The notes: a model not told the origin generated them from the letters alone. A stretch of 33,325 nt of DNA from Pseudomonadota bacterium (GCA_003242685.1 QGVD01000041.1:1-33325); one strand, 5' to 3'. Counted from the first letter of the stretch, positions 1 to 8,107 are shown. Numbers and translations are program-made.

Positions 1-832
1 TCTCCCGCTTGCGCTCGCGCATCTTCTCCCGCGGCAGCTTCGTCGCGTACAGCCGGACGAGCTCGGCGCGCCTGCGCACGCACAGTGAGACATACTCGAG
101 CTGCCGTGCCCGCCGCTCGCGCAGACGCTCGAGCTGAGCCTCGCGCCGGCGCACCGCGAGCCAGCGCTCGAGGCCCGCCTGCTCCACCGCCACGGCGAAA
201 GCCTCGTTGAATTCGGTGTCACCCGGCACGTACACGACCTGGTGCGCGAGCTCGTGGAATACGATCGCCGCGAGCTCACTGTCGCCGTAGCCGAGCATCG
301 TGTTGAGCACGGGATCCGCGAAGCGGCCGAGCGTCGAGTACGCCGGGACGCCGGCGACGAGCACGTCGTGGCCTTCGGCGCGCAGGCGCTCGGCAAAGGC
401 GCGCGCACGCTGCTCGCTGAAATAGCCGCGGTAGGACACGCAGCCCGCGATCGGGAAGCACCAGCGCAGCGGGTGAATCGAGAACTCCGGCGTCGCGACG
501 ACGTTCCAGACGACGTACGGCCGGCCGAGATCCGCGTAGCTCCGGTAGCTGCCGTTGTCGGGCAGGCCGAGCTCACGCGAGGCGAACTCGCGTGCAGCAC
601 CGAGCTCGAGGAGTCTGAACCGCAGATCGCGCGGGGTGCTCGGATCGGCGATCACTTCCTCGATCGGCCGGCGCTGCTGCATCACCTGCCACTGCCCGCG
701 CGCCGCCTGCAGGAGATACGTCGTTCCGCAGCCGCTCAGTGCCGCGATTACCACGGCGAGCAGCAGTGCACGTGGAGCGAAGCGGCCGTGAGAGAAGGAT
801 CTGCGGGGATTCGACCCGGGCTCGGTTAACAT
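1..832 (-). CDS. Predicted zinc aminopeptidase lipoprotein (COG4324/PF10023-like), partial at C-terminus
   Basis: The frame is open from an ATG at 832 to the left window edge, giving 277 residues with no stop, so the C-terminus is missing. Residues 22-35 form a hydrophobic segment ending in the lipobox LSGC (Cys35), so this should be an envelope lipoprotein. HELAH at residues 193-197 followed by NEAFA (Glu210) is a gluzincin zinc site: two His ligands, a catalytic Glu and a third Glu ligand. A tail rich in Arg and Glu follows. This combination matches the family annotated as predicted aminopeptidase; its substrate is unknown to me, and members are usually about 350 residues. The only ATG that keeps the signal peptide lies 6 bases from the divergent cca start, so each gene's promoter and ribosome site must lie inside the other's coding sequence. 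Family call is firm; the peptidase activity is inferred from the motif. Confidence 0.82.
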   Translation of the reverse strand, partial: MLTEPGSNPRRSFSHGRFAPRALLLAVVIAALSGCGTTYLLQAARGQWQVMQQRRPIEEVIADPSTPRDLRFRLLELGAAREFASRELGLPDNGSYRSYADLGRPYVVWNVVATPEFSIHPLRWCFPIAGCVSYRGYFSEQRARAFAERLRAEGHDVLVAGVPAYSTLGRFADPVLNTMLGYGDSELAAIVFHELAHQVVYVPGDTEFNEAFAVAVEQAGLERWLAVRRREAQLERLRERRARQLEYVSLCVRRRAELVRLYATKLPREKMRERKRE

Positions 833-838
833 GAGTGC

Positions 839-2077
839 ATGGAAGTCTACTTGGTCGGCGGCGCCGTCCGTGACCGCCTGCTCGGACTGCCCGTGCGCGA
901 GCGCGACTGGGTCGTGGTCGGAGCCGAGCCCGCCGAGCTCGAACGGCAGGGCTTCGTGCCCGTCGGGCGCGAGTTCCCCGTGTTCCTGCATCCCGAAACG
1001 CACGAGGAGTACGCGCTCGCGCGCCTCGAGCGCAAGGTCGCGCCCGGCTACCGCGGCTTCGTCACGCATTTCTCGCCGGACGTCACGCTCGAGGAGGATC
1101 TCAGACGCCGTGATCTCACGATCAATGCGATGGCCGAGAGTTCCACGGGCGAGATCATCGATCCTTACGGCGGCCGCCGCGACCTCGAGAACCGCGTCCT
1201 GCGTCACGTTTCGGAGGCTTTCGTCGAGGATCCCGTGCGCGTGCTGCGCGTGGCGCGGTTCGCGGCCCGCTTCGCCGACCTGGGCTTCACCGTTGCCGAC
1301 GAAACACGCGAGCTCATGCGCAGGATGGCGGCATCCGGCGAGCTCGATGCGCTCGTTCCCGAGCGGGTCTGGCAGGAAACCGAGCGGGCGCTCGCTCAGA
1401 GCCGGCCGGATGTCTATTTCGAGGTGCTGCGCGACTGCGGTGCGCTCGCGATCGTCTTTCCCGAGGTCGACGCCCTTTTCGGCGTGCCGCAACCCGAGCG
1501 CTGGCATCCGGAGATCGACACGGGCGTGCACACGATGCTCGCGCTGCGGTGCGCGGCGAGACTGAGCGAATCGACGGCCGTGCGCTTCGCCGTGCTCGCG
1601 CACGATCTCGGCAAGGCGCTCACGCCGCGCGAGCACTGGCCGAGCCACCATGGACACGAGGAGGCGGGCGTCGCGCCGATCGAGGCGCTCGCGAGCCGTC
1701 TGCGGATTCCCGGCGAGCATCGCGATCTTGCGCTGCTCGCGGCCCGTCATCACACGAAGGTGCATCGCGCGCTCGAGCTGCGCCCGGGGACGCTGCTCGA
1801 GCTGCTCGAGACGACGGACGCTTTCCGCCGTCCCGAGCGCTTCGCCGACCTGCTGCTCGCATGCGAGGCTGACGCCCGCGGCCGCGCGGGACTCGAGGAT
1901 CGTCCCTACCCTCAGGCCGAGTACCTCCGGCGCGTGCACTCCGTGGCCGCGAGCACGTCGCTCACCGAGAACGAAAGGCAGGGGCTCGCGGGCCCTGCGA
2001 TCGGCGCGAAGCTGCGCGAGAAGCGGCTCGCCGCGATCGCGGCACTGCGTGCCGGCACGAAGAACGAGCACCCCTGA
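839..2077 (+). CDS. cca: Multifunctional CCA tRNA nucleotidyltransferase with HD domain
   Basis: Adds or repairs the 3'-CCA of tRNAs without a template, using CTP and ATP. The 412 residues match the length of the E. coli type of enzyme. The nucleotidyltransferase head shows GGAVRD at 7-12 and ERDW at 21-24; the acidic pair is Glu21/Asp23 where E. coli has Asp/Asp, a conservative change. RRRDLTINAMA at 89-99 and DPVRVLRVARF at 131-141 are the body motifs. An HD domain (AHDLGK, His255-Asp256) marks the long class with phosphohydrolase/phosphodiesterase activity. The gene is head-to-head with the aminopeptidase and convergent with uppP, 13 bases from its stop. It matters here because the one tRNA gene in the window (14140-14212) does not encode CCA and so would depend on this enzyme. 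Confidence 0.97.
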   Translation: MEVYLVGGAVRDRLLGLPVRERDWVVVGAEPAELERQGFVPVGREFPVFLHPETHEEYALARLERKVAPGYRGFVTHFSPDVTLEEDLRRRDLTINAMAESSTGEIIDPYGGRRDLENRVLRHVSEAFVEDPVRVLRVARFAARFADLGFTVADETRELMRRMAASGELDALVPERVWQETERALAQSRPDVYFEVLRDCGALAIVFPEVDALFGVPQPERWHPEIDTGVHTMLALRCAARLSESTAVRFAVLAHDLGKALTPREHWPSHHGHEEAGVAPIEALASRLRIPGEHRDLALLAARHHTKVHRALELRPGTLLELLETTDAFRRPERFADLLLACEADARGRAGLEDRPYPQAEYLRRVHSVAASTSLTENERQGLAGPAIGAKLREKRLAAIAALRAGTKNEHP

Positions 2078-2090
2078 GCGTCGCGTCCGT

Positions 2091-2900
2091 TCAGTAGAAC
2101 AGCGCGACGATGACGCCTGCGAGCAGGAGGCGGTAGATCGCGAAAGGCGCGAACCCGATCCGCGCGATGAACTTCAGGAAATAGTGGATGCAGGCGTAGC
2201 CGACGACTGCGGAAACCGCCACGCCGATCAGCATCTCGCGAACGGCCACCGTGCCTTCGGAAGTGAAGAACCGGTAGCCCTCGTACGCGCCGGCCATGGC
2301 GATGCCGGGAATCGCGAGCAGGAAGGCGAAGCGCGCCGCCGCCTCACGGGTGAGACCGAGCGCGAGCGCCGCGCTCATCGTGATACCCGAGCGCGACGTG
2401 CCGGGCACGAGCGCGAGCGCCTGCGCGCAGCCGATGAGGAGCGCCTGCCCGACCGAAAGTGAGCTCTCGCTGCGTGAGCGCGCCGACAGGCGATCCGCCA
2501 GCCACAGCACGATGCCGAACACGGCGAGCTGGAATGCGACGACGAGCGGGCTGCGCAGCTTCTCCTCGATGACGTCGTTGAACAGCAGACCCACGACGCC
2601 GACCGGAATGGTGCCGACGATCAGGTTGAACGCGAGCCGTCCGTGAGGATCCTCGCGATCGCCGCTCACGAAGGCGATTCCGCCGCGCGCGAGCGGCAGC
2701 AGGTCGCGCCGGAAGTACACGAGCACACCGAGCAGCGTGCCGACGTGCACGGCGACGTCGAACGCGAGTCCCTGATCCGTCCAGCCGAAAAGCCGCGGCA
2801 GGAGCACGAGATGTCCCGAGCTCGAGATGGGCAGGAACTCGCTCAGTCCCTGAACCGTCGCGAGCAGGACCGCCTGCCACCACTCGATCATGGTCTGCAT
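2091..2900 (-). CDS. uppP: Undecaprenyl-diphosphatase (BacA/UppP)
   Basis: Integral membrane enzyme that dephosphorylates undecaprenyl diphosphate, recycling the lipid carrier for peptidoglycan and O-antigen; overproduction is known to give bacitracin resistance. The 269 residues are the usual length. Both family signatures are present: GLSEFLPISSSGHL at residues 18-31, with the conserved Glu21, and PGTSRSG at 166-172 with Arg170. Seven or eight hydrophobic segments cover most of the chain. It lies 20 bases downstream of the MidA-like methyltransferase on the same strand and is probably co-transcribed with it. An in-frame ATG three codons further in (2891) is a possible alternative start. Confidence 0.97.
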   Translation of the reverse strand: MQTMIEWWQAVLLATVQGLSEFLPISSSGHLVLLPRLFGWTDQGLAFDVAVHVGTLLGVLVYFRRDLLPLARGGIAFVSGDREDPHGRLAFNLIVGTIPVGVVGLLFNDVIEEKLRSPLVVAFQLAVFGIVLWLADRLSARSRSESSLSVGQALLIGCAQALALVPGTSRSGITMSAALALGLTREAAARFAFLLAIPGIAMAGAYEGYRFFTSEGTVAVREMLIGVAVSAVVGYACIHYFLKFIARIGFAPFAIYRLLLAGVIVALFY

Positions 2901-2920
2901 CGAGAAGATTCCGTGTTGCT

Positions 2921-4108
2921 CTAGAGTGAGTCGCGCAGATCCTGCAGGGCGAAGCCGCCGAGCGGCTCGTCGAGCCCTCTCACGAGCGCCATCACCTTGA
3001 AGGCTTCGCCCATCTCGCCGGGCAGCAGCAGCCGGCGTGCCTCGCCGGCCACCTTCACCTGCTCACGAAGATCCGTGCTCCGGGCGGCCGCGAGAGTATC
3101 GATCCCCGTCGCGAGCAGGAATGCCGCCTGAGTCGCAAATCCGGCGACGTCGAGTCCGCTCTCGAGCGCGGCTTCGGCGACGCGTGTGAAGTCCACCCAG
3201 GCCGTGATGTCCTGCACGCCGACGTTCGCGAGCGGATCGTCGTGCACGCGCTGCCGGAAATGGCAGCGCAGTGTGCCGGTCGTGCGCTGCGGATGGTAGT
3301 AGTGCGCGCGCGGCAGGCCGTAGTCGAAGAGCAGCAGTGCACCGTGCCCGAGCCGCTCCGCAACGGTCGCGACCCACGGTCCCGTCCTGAGACACAGCTC
3401 CGAGCGGTAGCCATCCGGCAGCGGCTCGGGCAGCTGCGTGAAGAGCGACTCGCATTCGGCACGCAACGTCTCGCTCGCATCGGACTCCCGCTCGACGAAG
3501 GAGCCGTCCTCTGCGAGCGCGACGCCAAGCTCGCGGATCCCGCCATCACGCAGCACGAAGCGCCGCACGGGCAGCGCGTCGAGCACTTCGTTCGCGAGCA
3601 TCAAGCCGGTGATCGGCGCGTCTGGCAGCCGGTCGAGCCACCTCACGCGCTCGCGCAGATGCCGAGGAAGCTGCGCGATCCGCTCCTCCTGGCGTGCGCG
3701 CAGATCGGCGCTCACCTCGAGGATCGAGTAGCGCTCGGGGAAAACGTCGAGCGATGCGAGCTCGTCCAGAATGACGGCCGCCATGCGGCCGGTTCCCGCG
3801 CCGAACTCGAGGATCTCGCCGCCGGTGCGCGCAAGGAGCTCGGCGCACTGGCGCGCGACGCAGCGGCTGAAGAGATCTGACACCTCGGGGGCGGTCACGA
3901 AATCGCCGCCGGGACCGAGCTTGACGCTGCCCGCGCTGTAGTAGCCGAGCCCTGGCGCGTACAGCGCGAGATCCATGAAGGTCTCGAAATCGATCCACCC
4001 GCCGGCATCGGCGATGCGCGAGCGGATCAGCGCCGCGAGCGCCGCCGAATGCGCGGCTTCCTCGGGCGTGAGGGGTGGAAGGATTGAGAGCTCGTGCGAT
4101 GCGGTCAT
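2921..4108 (-). CDS. SAM-dependent methyltransferase, MidA/NDUFAF7 family
   Basis: 395 residues, with the SAM-binding loop EFGAGTGRM at 101-109 and the family-typical NEVLDALPV further on. Before the Rossmann fold comes the long N-terminal arm seen in this family (DUF185), including YAPGLGYYS at 50-58. The mitochondrial relative NDUFAF7/MidA dimethylates an arginine of a complex I subunit; the bacterial substrate is not settled, so I do not name one. I chose ATG 4108 over an upstream GTG at 4135 because the GTG lies inside the divergent pteridine reductase gene. Start codons of the two divergent genes are then only 11 bases apart. uppP follows 20 bases downstream on the same strand. Confidence 0.9.
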   Translation of the reverse strand: MTASHELSILPPLTPEEAAHSAALAALIRSRIADAGGWIDFETFMDLALYAPGLGYYSAGSVKLGPGGDFVTAPEVSDLFSRCVARQCAELLARTGGEILEFGAGTGRMAAVILDELASLDVFPERYSILEVSADLRARQEERIAQLPRHLRERVRWLDRLPDAPITGLMLANEVLDALPVRRFVLRDGGIRELGVALAEDGSFVERESDASETLRAECESLFTQLPEPLPDGYRSELCLRTGPWVATVAERLGHGALLLFDYGLPRAHYYHPQRTTGTLRCHFRQRVHDDPLANVGVQDITAWVDFTRVAEAALESGLDVAGFATQAAFLLATGIDTLAAARSTDLREQVKVAGEARRLLLPGEMGEAFKVMALVRGLDEPLGGFALQDLRDSL

Positions 4109-4119
4109 AATCGGAGGGC

Positions 4120-4878
4120 ATGTCCGAACCGACACGACAGCCCCTCGCCGGCAAGACCGTGCTCATCACGGGCGGCGCGCGCCGCATCGGCGCCGAGATC
4201 GCGCGCACCCTCCATGGTGCGGGCGCGAACATCGTGCTGCACTACCGCAGCTCCGAAGCCGACGCGAAGGCACTGCAGAGCGAACTCGAACGTGCGCGCA
4301 GCGGCTCGGTGTGCTGCGTGCAGGCGGATCTGCTCGATGTGCGGACTCATGCGAGGGTCGTCGACGCCGCACGCGAGGCCTTCGGACGCCTCGACGTGCT
4401 CGTGAACAACGCCTCGACGTTCTATCCCACCACGCTCGGCGAGATCACCGAAGCGCACTGGGACGAGCTCGTCGGCACGAATCTCAAGGTACCGCTGTTT
4501 CTCTCGCAGGCGGCCGCCGCCGCGCTGCGCGCCGCGCGAGGACTCGTGATCAACCTGGTGGATATCCACGCGTTCCGCCCTCTGCGCCGCTATCCGGTGT
4601 ACTGCGCGGCGAAGGCAGGCCTCGTCATGCTGACGAAGTCGCTCGCGCGCGAGCTTGCGCCCGAGGTGCGCGTCAACGGCATCGCGCCCGGTCCCGTCCT
4701 GTGGCCCGAGGACGGTCTCCAGCCCGAGGTGCAGGCCCATATCATCGATCGCACGCTGCTCAAGCGTCCGGGCTCGCCGCAGGACATCGCACGCACCGCG
4801 CTCTTCTTCGCCGCCGACGCGCCGTACGTCACCGGTCAGATCCTGGCGGTCGACGGCGGTCGGAGCGTCGCCTGGTAG
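4120..4878 (+). CDS. Pteridine reductase (PTR1/FolM-like short-chain dehydrogenase)
   Basis: 252-residue SDR with a Rossmann loop of the pteridine-reductase type, TGGARRIG at 17-24, where Arg replaces the usual Gly of TGxxxGIG. The SDR Ser is replaced by Asp148, followed 13 residues later by Tyr161 and then Lys165. This Asp-x12-Tyr-x3-Lys spacing is that of Leishmania PTR1 (Asp181, Tyr194, Lys198), so I infer NADPH-dependent reduction of a dihydropterin, dihydrofolate or dihydromonapterin. The context supports a pterin role: its 3' end overlaps the end of folK by 50 bases on the opposite strand, with folB beyond. GGAGG lies just upstream of the ATG. A pterin substrate is well supported, but which one (folate rescue or tetrahydromonapterin) cannot be decided from sequence. 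Confidence 0.9.
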   Translation: MSEPTRQPLAGKTVLITGGARRIGAEIARTLHGAGANIVLHYRSSEADAKALQSELERARSGSVCCVQADLLDVRTHARVVDAAREAFGRLDVLVNNASTFYPTTLGEITEAHWDELVGTNLKVPLFLSQAAAAALRAARGLVINLVDIHAFRPLRRYPVYCAAKAGLVMLTKSLARELAPEVRVNGIAPGPVLWPEDGLQPEVQAHIIDRTLLKRPGSPQDIARTALFFAADAPYVTGQILAVDGGRSVAW

Positions 4879-5359
4879 CGGCCGGCACCGGTATGAGCGG
4901 GTGGGCGGCGCGATCGAAGCGCTCCCAGAGCTCGCCGATCGTCAGCCCTTCGGTCGGATGCCGGACCTCGGGCGCCAGCTCCGCGAGCGGGCCGAGCATG
5001 TACGCGCGCTTCAGGAGATCGGGCCGCGGGAGCCTGAGGCCGGGCTCGTCGCTCACCTGATCGCCGTAGAGCAGGATGTCGAGATCCATGGTGCGAGGCG
5101 CCCACCGTGGCGCGCCGGGCGGCCGCCCGCACAGCGCCTCGATCTGCTGCAGCCGCGCGCGCACTTCGCGCGCGGGCAGCTCGGTCGTGAAACCCGCCAC
5201 GAAGTTGATGAAATCCTCGCCCTCGAAACCGACGGCGGCGTTGCGGTACCAGCGAGAGAACCGCACGCCGGGGAATGCCCGTTCGAGCTCTTCCGTCGCG
5301 AGCGCGAGATGACGCTCCGGCTCGACGTTGCTTCCGGCCGCGACGTAGACGTCGGGCAT
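4829..5359 (-). CDS. folK: 2-amino-4-hydroxy-6-hydroxymethyldihydropteridine diphosphokinase
   Basis: Transfers pyrophosphate from ATP to 6-hydroxymethyl-7,8-dihydropterin in folate synthesis. The 176 residues carry the HPPK signature RTMDLDILLYGD at 89-100; Asp92 and Asp94 correspond to the magnesium-binding aspartates. AAGSN near the start and NFVAGF at 52-57 also fit. The ATG at 5359 shares one base with the folB stop (TGATG), indicating translational coupling. The basic C-terminal tail runs through the end of the opposing pteridine reductase gene. In the segment after the signature the chain reads LPRPDLLKRA rather than the LPHP-type sequence of E. coli, so a His used in ATP binding there is Arg here. 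Confidence 0.95.
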   Translation of the reverse strand: MPDVYVAAGSNVEPERHLALATEELERAFPGVRFSRWYRNAAVGFEGEDFINFVAGFTTELPAREVRARLQQIEALCGRPPGAPRWAPRTMDLDILLYGDQVSDEPGLRLPRPDLLKRAYMLGPLAELAPEVRHPTEGLTIGELWERFDRAAHPLIPVPAATRRRSDRRRPPGSDR

Positions 5360-5751
5360 CAGGCGCTCTCCTGCTCGAGATCGGCGCGCGTCCGCTCGAT
5401 CGTCACGCCCACGTCGCGCGAACCGCGTATGGCACCCGGCTTGTTGATGCTGATGCGCACCCATTCGATGTCGAACTCCCTGAGGAGCAGCATCGCCGCG
5501 CGGTGCGCCAGCGTCTCGACCAGATGGAACTCGGAAGACTCGACGAACGCGATCATGCGCTTCGCGACCTTCTTGTAATCGAGCGTGTCGGCGACGCTGT
5601 CGGTGCGGGCCGCGCGGCGGCAGTCGACGGGCAGCTCGAGATCGATGACGACGGTCTGCTTGACCCGCCGCTCCCACTCGATGAAGCCGATGATGCACTC
5701 GACGGTGAGGCCACGAAGAAAGATGCGATCGCCGGAGCTGGGAATGGTCAT
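5359..5751 (-). CDS. folB: Dihydroneopterin aldolase
   Basis: Converts 7,8-dihydroneopterin to 6-hydroxymethyl-dihydropterin plus glycolaldehyde, the step before FolK, with which it is coupled by a TGATG overlap. The 130 residues show the expected active-site positions: GFIEWER (Glu25), TLDYKKV (Tyr59), HLVETLA (Glu79) and INKPGA with Lys104. I chose the ATG at 5751, which gives the normal family length; a longer frame to 5871 would add a basic tail that belongs to the tsaD overlap. It lies 28 bases downstream of tsaD on the same strand. No good ribosome site is visible before its ATG. Confidence 0.94.
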   Translation of the reverse strand: MTIPSSGDRIFLRGLTVECIIGFIEWERRVKQTVVIDLELPVDCRRAARTDSVADTLDYKKVAKRMIAFVESSEFHLVETLAHRAAMLLLREFDIEWVRISINKPGAIRGSRDVGVTIERTRADLEQESA

Positions 5752-5779
5752 GTCTGCGAAGAAATGAAGGAAATGGAAT

Positions 5780-6799
5780 TCAGACCGCGATGGGAGTGAG
5801 CGATTCGAGCGGCCAGCGGGCGAGCGCACGGATCGCGAGCGGATCGTGCTGGCCCGCCGCGAGCCTGGCAAGTCCCGCGACGGCGATCATCGCGGCGTTG
5901 TCGGTGCAGAACTCGATGCGCGGATAGTAGACGCGCCCGCCGTATGCGGAGACGGCGTCCGTGAGCCGCCCGCGCAGCGTGCGATTGGCGCTCACACCGC
6001 CGGAGACGACGAGAACGTCGAGCCCCGTCTGTTCGAGCGCGCGCAGCGCCTTCACCGTCAGTGTCTCGACGATGGCTTCCTGCACGGCGTACGCGACGTC
6101 GGCCTTCAGCGCGTCGGTGAGCTCGCGGCCGCGTACGGCCTGCGCCACCGCGGTCTTGAGTCCCGAGAAGCTGAATTCGAGCCCGGGCCGGTCGAGCATC
6201 GGTCGCGGGAACTCGAAAGCGCCCGCCCGCCCGCGTTCCGCAAGCGCGGCGAGCTGCGGTCCGCCCGGATACGGGAGGCCCAGGAGCTTCGCCGTCTTGT
6301 CGAAAGCCTCGCCGGCGGCGTCGTCCCGCGTTTCCCCGAGCAGCTCGTAGCGGCCGATGCCCTGCACTTCGATCAGCATCGTGTGGCCGCCCGACACGAG
6401 CAGCGCCACGTGTGGAAACGGAGGGGGATCGGGCTCGAGGAGAGGCGCCAGCAGATGGCCTTCCAGGTGGTGGACCCCGATGGCAGGCACGCCCCACGCG
6501 TAGGCGAGACTCCGGGCGAGCGCCGCGCCGGTCAGCAGCGCGCCGATCAGGCCGGGTCCAGCGGTGTAGGCGACCCCGTGCAGGTCCTCGGGACGCGTGT
6601 TCGCCTTCTCGAGCGCGCTTCTGACGAGCGGCAGGAGCCTCCGGACATGGTCCCGGGATGCGAGCTCCGGCACCACGCCCCCGTAGATCCGGTGCAGATC
6701 CACCTGGCTGAAGAGCTCATGGGCGAGGAGCCCCCGCGTCCGGTCGAGGACGGCGGCGGCGCTCTCATCGCAGGAGGATTCGATGGCCAGGATGCGCAT
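5780..6799 (-). CDS. tsaD: tRNA N6-adenosine threonylcarbamoyltransferase
   Basis: Catalytic subunit that transfers the threonylcarbamoyl group to A37 of tRNAs reading ANN codons (t6A). The 339 residues start ILAIESSCDE, the ASKHA-type opening, and have GVHHLEGH at 108-115; His111 and His115 are the metal ligands and match E. coli numbering. A C-terminal FCTDNAAMIA gives the conserved Asp. As in many gammaproteobacteria it is divergent from rpsU, with 119 bases between starts. folB and folK follow on the same strand. tRNA-Ile2 in this window reads AUA, an ANN codon, and is a predicted substrate. Confidence 0.98.
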   Translation of the reverse strand: MRILAIESSCDESAAAVLDRTRGLLAHELFSQVDLHRIYGGVVPELASRDHVRRLLPLVRSALEKANTRPEDLHGVAYTAGPGLIGALLTGAALARSLAYAWGVPAIGVHHLEGHLLAPLLEPDPPPFPHVALLVSGGHTMLIEVQGIGRYELLGETRDDAAGEAFDKTAKLLGLPYPGGPQLAALAERGRAGAFEFPRPMLDRPGLEFSFSGLKTAVAQAVRGRELTDALKADVAYAVQEAIVETLTVKALRALEQTGLDVLVVSGGVSANRTLRGRLTDAVSAYGGRVYYPRIEFCTDNAAMIAVAGLARLAAGQHDPLAIRALARWPLESLTPIAV

Positions 6800-6825
6800 G
6801 AAACGGCTGAAAACAGGGGTTAACT

Positions 6826-6855
6826 TTGCCTTTTGGCACGGGGCTCATTTAGAAT
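6826..6855 (+). promoter_or_regulatory. Sigma-70-type promoter of the rpsU-dnaG-rpoD block
   Basis: TTGCCT (6826-6831) and TAGAAT (6850-6855) are separated by 18 bases and lie 63 bases before the rpsU start. The -10 matches consensus at 5 of 6 positions and the -35 at 4 of 6. A small palindrome, TGCCttttGGCA at 6827-6838, overlaps the -35 box and could bind a repressor. No LexA box (CTGT-N8-ACAG) is visible, unlike the E. coli operon. Confidence 0.6.
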
Positions 6856-6918
6856 CGCGGCCCCCGTCCCCATAGGGGCCGGACAAAATTCAAGCCAGAT
6901 CAGGAACTTGAGGTTTCG

Positions 6919-7131
6919 ATGCCGAGCGTTCGTGTACGCGAGAACGAGTATTTCGATGCCGCCCTGCGCCGATTCAAGCGCGCCTGTGAGAAAGCGGGAA
7001 TTCTCACCGAGCTGCGTCGGCGCGAATTCTACGAGAAGCCCACTCAGGAACGGAAACGCAAGAGGGCTGCCGCGATCAAGCGGCATCTGAAGCGCCTCGC
7101 GCGCGAGAACATGATTCGCCCGGGCCGCTGA
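6919..7131 (+). CDS. rpsU: 30S ribosomal protein S21
   Basis: 70 residues, very basic, beginning MPSVRVRENE and containing FKRACEKAG and RREFYEKPTQERKRK, a clear S21. S21 sits on the platform of the 30S subunit near the anti-Shine-Dalgarno helix and aids initiation. GAGG lies upstream of the ATG. It heads the macromolecular-synthesis block, with yqeY 63 bases downstream, and is divergent from tsaD. Confidence 0.99.
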   Translation: MPSVRVRENEYFDAALRRFKRACEKAGILTELRRREFYEKPTQERKRKRAAAIKRHLKRLARENMIRPGR

Positions 7132-7194
7132 GCACGGCGAAGGTTCTCTCCTGCCGAATTCCGGCTTCCATCTTCGAAGGGCGGTGAGGCGAGC

Positions 7195-7641
7195 ATGACG
7201 CTCAAAGAGCGCATCACGGAAGACATGAAGAACGCCATGCGGAGCGGCGACAAGGAGCGCCTCGCGACGCTCCGCATGATCCTCGCCGCGATCAAGCAGC
7301 GCGAGGTGGACGAGCGGACCCAGCTCGACGACAGTCAGGTGGTCGCCGTCCTCGAGAAGATGGTGAAGCAGCGCCGCGAGTCGATCGCGCAGTTCCAGTC
7401 GGGCGGTCGCGAGGATCTCGTCGCGAAGGAGTCCGCCGAAGTCGCGGTGCTGCAGTCCTACCTCCCCGAGCAGCTCTCCGATGCCGAGATCGACGCCCTG
7501 ATCACCGAGGCGATCGCCGCCACCGGTGCCACGTCCGTCAAGGACATGGGCAAGGTGATGGGCGTCGTGAAGAGCAAGGCGCAGGGCCGCGCGGACATGG
7601 GCGCCGTGAGCGCCCGGGTCAAGGCCCGTCTGTCGGGCTGA
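7195..7641 (+). CDS. yqeY: GatB/YqeY domain protein
   Basis: 148 residues in two parts: an N-terminal helical domain (ITEDMKNAMRSGDKERLATL) and the C-terminal GatB-tail-like domain containing YLPEQLSDAEIDALI and GKVMGVVKSKAQGRADM. This domain resembles the tRNA-binding tail of the GatB amidotransferase subunit, but the role of free-standing YqeY is unknown. Its place between rpsU and dnaG is common. A GAGG ribosome site precedes the ATG. After it come 105 bases with a GC-rich hairpin before the next gene. Confidence 0.95.
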   Translation: MTLKERITEDMKNAMRSGDKERLATLRMILAAIKQREVDERTQLDDSQVVAVLEKMVKQRRESIAQFQSGGREDLVAKESAEVAVLQSYLPEQLSDAEIDALITEAIAATGATSVKDMGKVMGVVKSKAQGRADMGAVSARVKARLSG

Positions 7642-7671
7642 GTCTCCCCGCACTCGAGACCCTTATCCCGG

Positions 7672-7702
7672 GGCGCCCGGCCGGCACACTCCCGCGGGCG
7701 CC
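7672..7702 (+). other. GC-rich hairpin between yqeY and the small membrane gene
   Basis: GGCGCCC at 7672-7678 is the exact reverse complement of GGGCGCC at 7696-7702, with a 17-base loop. There is no T-run after it. It could be a weak terminator or a processing site splitting rpsU-yqeY from dnaG; E. coli has a partial terminator between rpsU and dnaG. In a genome this GC-rich a 7-base stem may also be chance. Confidence 0.3.
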
Positions 7703-7746
7703 GCCTGCACTGTAGCCCCCGGATGCCGAGACGGTAGACTTCGCCC

Positions 7747-8100
7747 ATGCCCTTCGGTCGCGGTTTCGTCACGGCGGCGCTGCTCATCCTCATCGTGCTC
7801 TCGTGCATCACCGTCGCGCGGCGGCTCGAGCGCGAACGCCGGCTGATCGCGAAGCTCCGCGCACGGGGCGCCGTCGATGCCGAGCACGCGATCCCTCTCG
7901 TTCGCCTCAGCGACGACGAGCAGGACACCGCGGAGTCGCTGGTCCACGCCGGCGTGCTGCGCAGCCGGAACGAGCGCTGCTACATCGCGTCGGAGGAGCT
8001 CGGCCCCTTCCGCCGCAAGCGCGCCCGGCTCGCGCTTTCCGGTATCGTCGCGGCCGTCTTTCTCGTGTTTCTCGTCGCCGGCCTGATCCTGTGGCGCTGA
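7747..8100 (+). CDS. Uncharacterised small membrane protein ahead of dnaG
   Basis: 117 residues that I do not recognise. A hydrophobic segment at about 6-20 is followed by a basic stretch (ARRLERERRLIAKLRARG), a soluble middle with two Cys and no clear motif, and a second membrane segment at about 96-116 ending in a single Arg. Both termini would thus be membrane-anchored, with a loop of about 75 residues. The sequence LSDDEQDTAESLVHAGVL looks helical. Its stop codon (8098-8100) touches the dnaG start region, so it is very likely translated from the same mRNA as dnaG. Codon use matches its neighbours. No function can be given. Confidence 0.75.
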   Translation: MPFGRGFVTAALLILIVLSCITVARRLERERRLIAKLRARGAVDAEHAIPLVRLSDDEQDTAESLVHAGVLRSRNERCYIASEELGPFRRKRARLALSGIVAAVFLVFLVAGLILWR

Positions 8101-8107
8101 AGTGCGC

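Noticed and set aside
6858..6881. CGGCCCC/GGGGCCG inverted repeat in the rpsU leader, as an autoregulatory RNA structure
   Set aside because: The promoter at 6826-6855 would start transcription near 6862, inside the left arm, so the full hairpin would not be transcribed.
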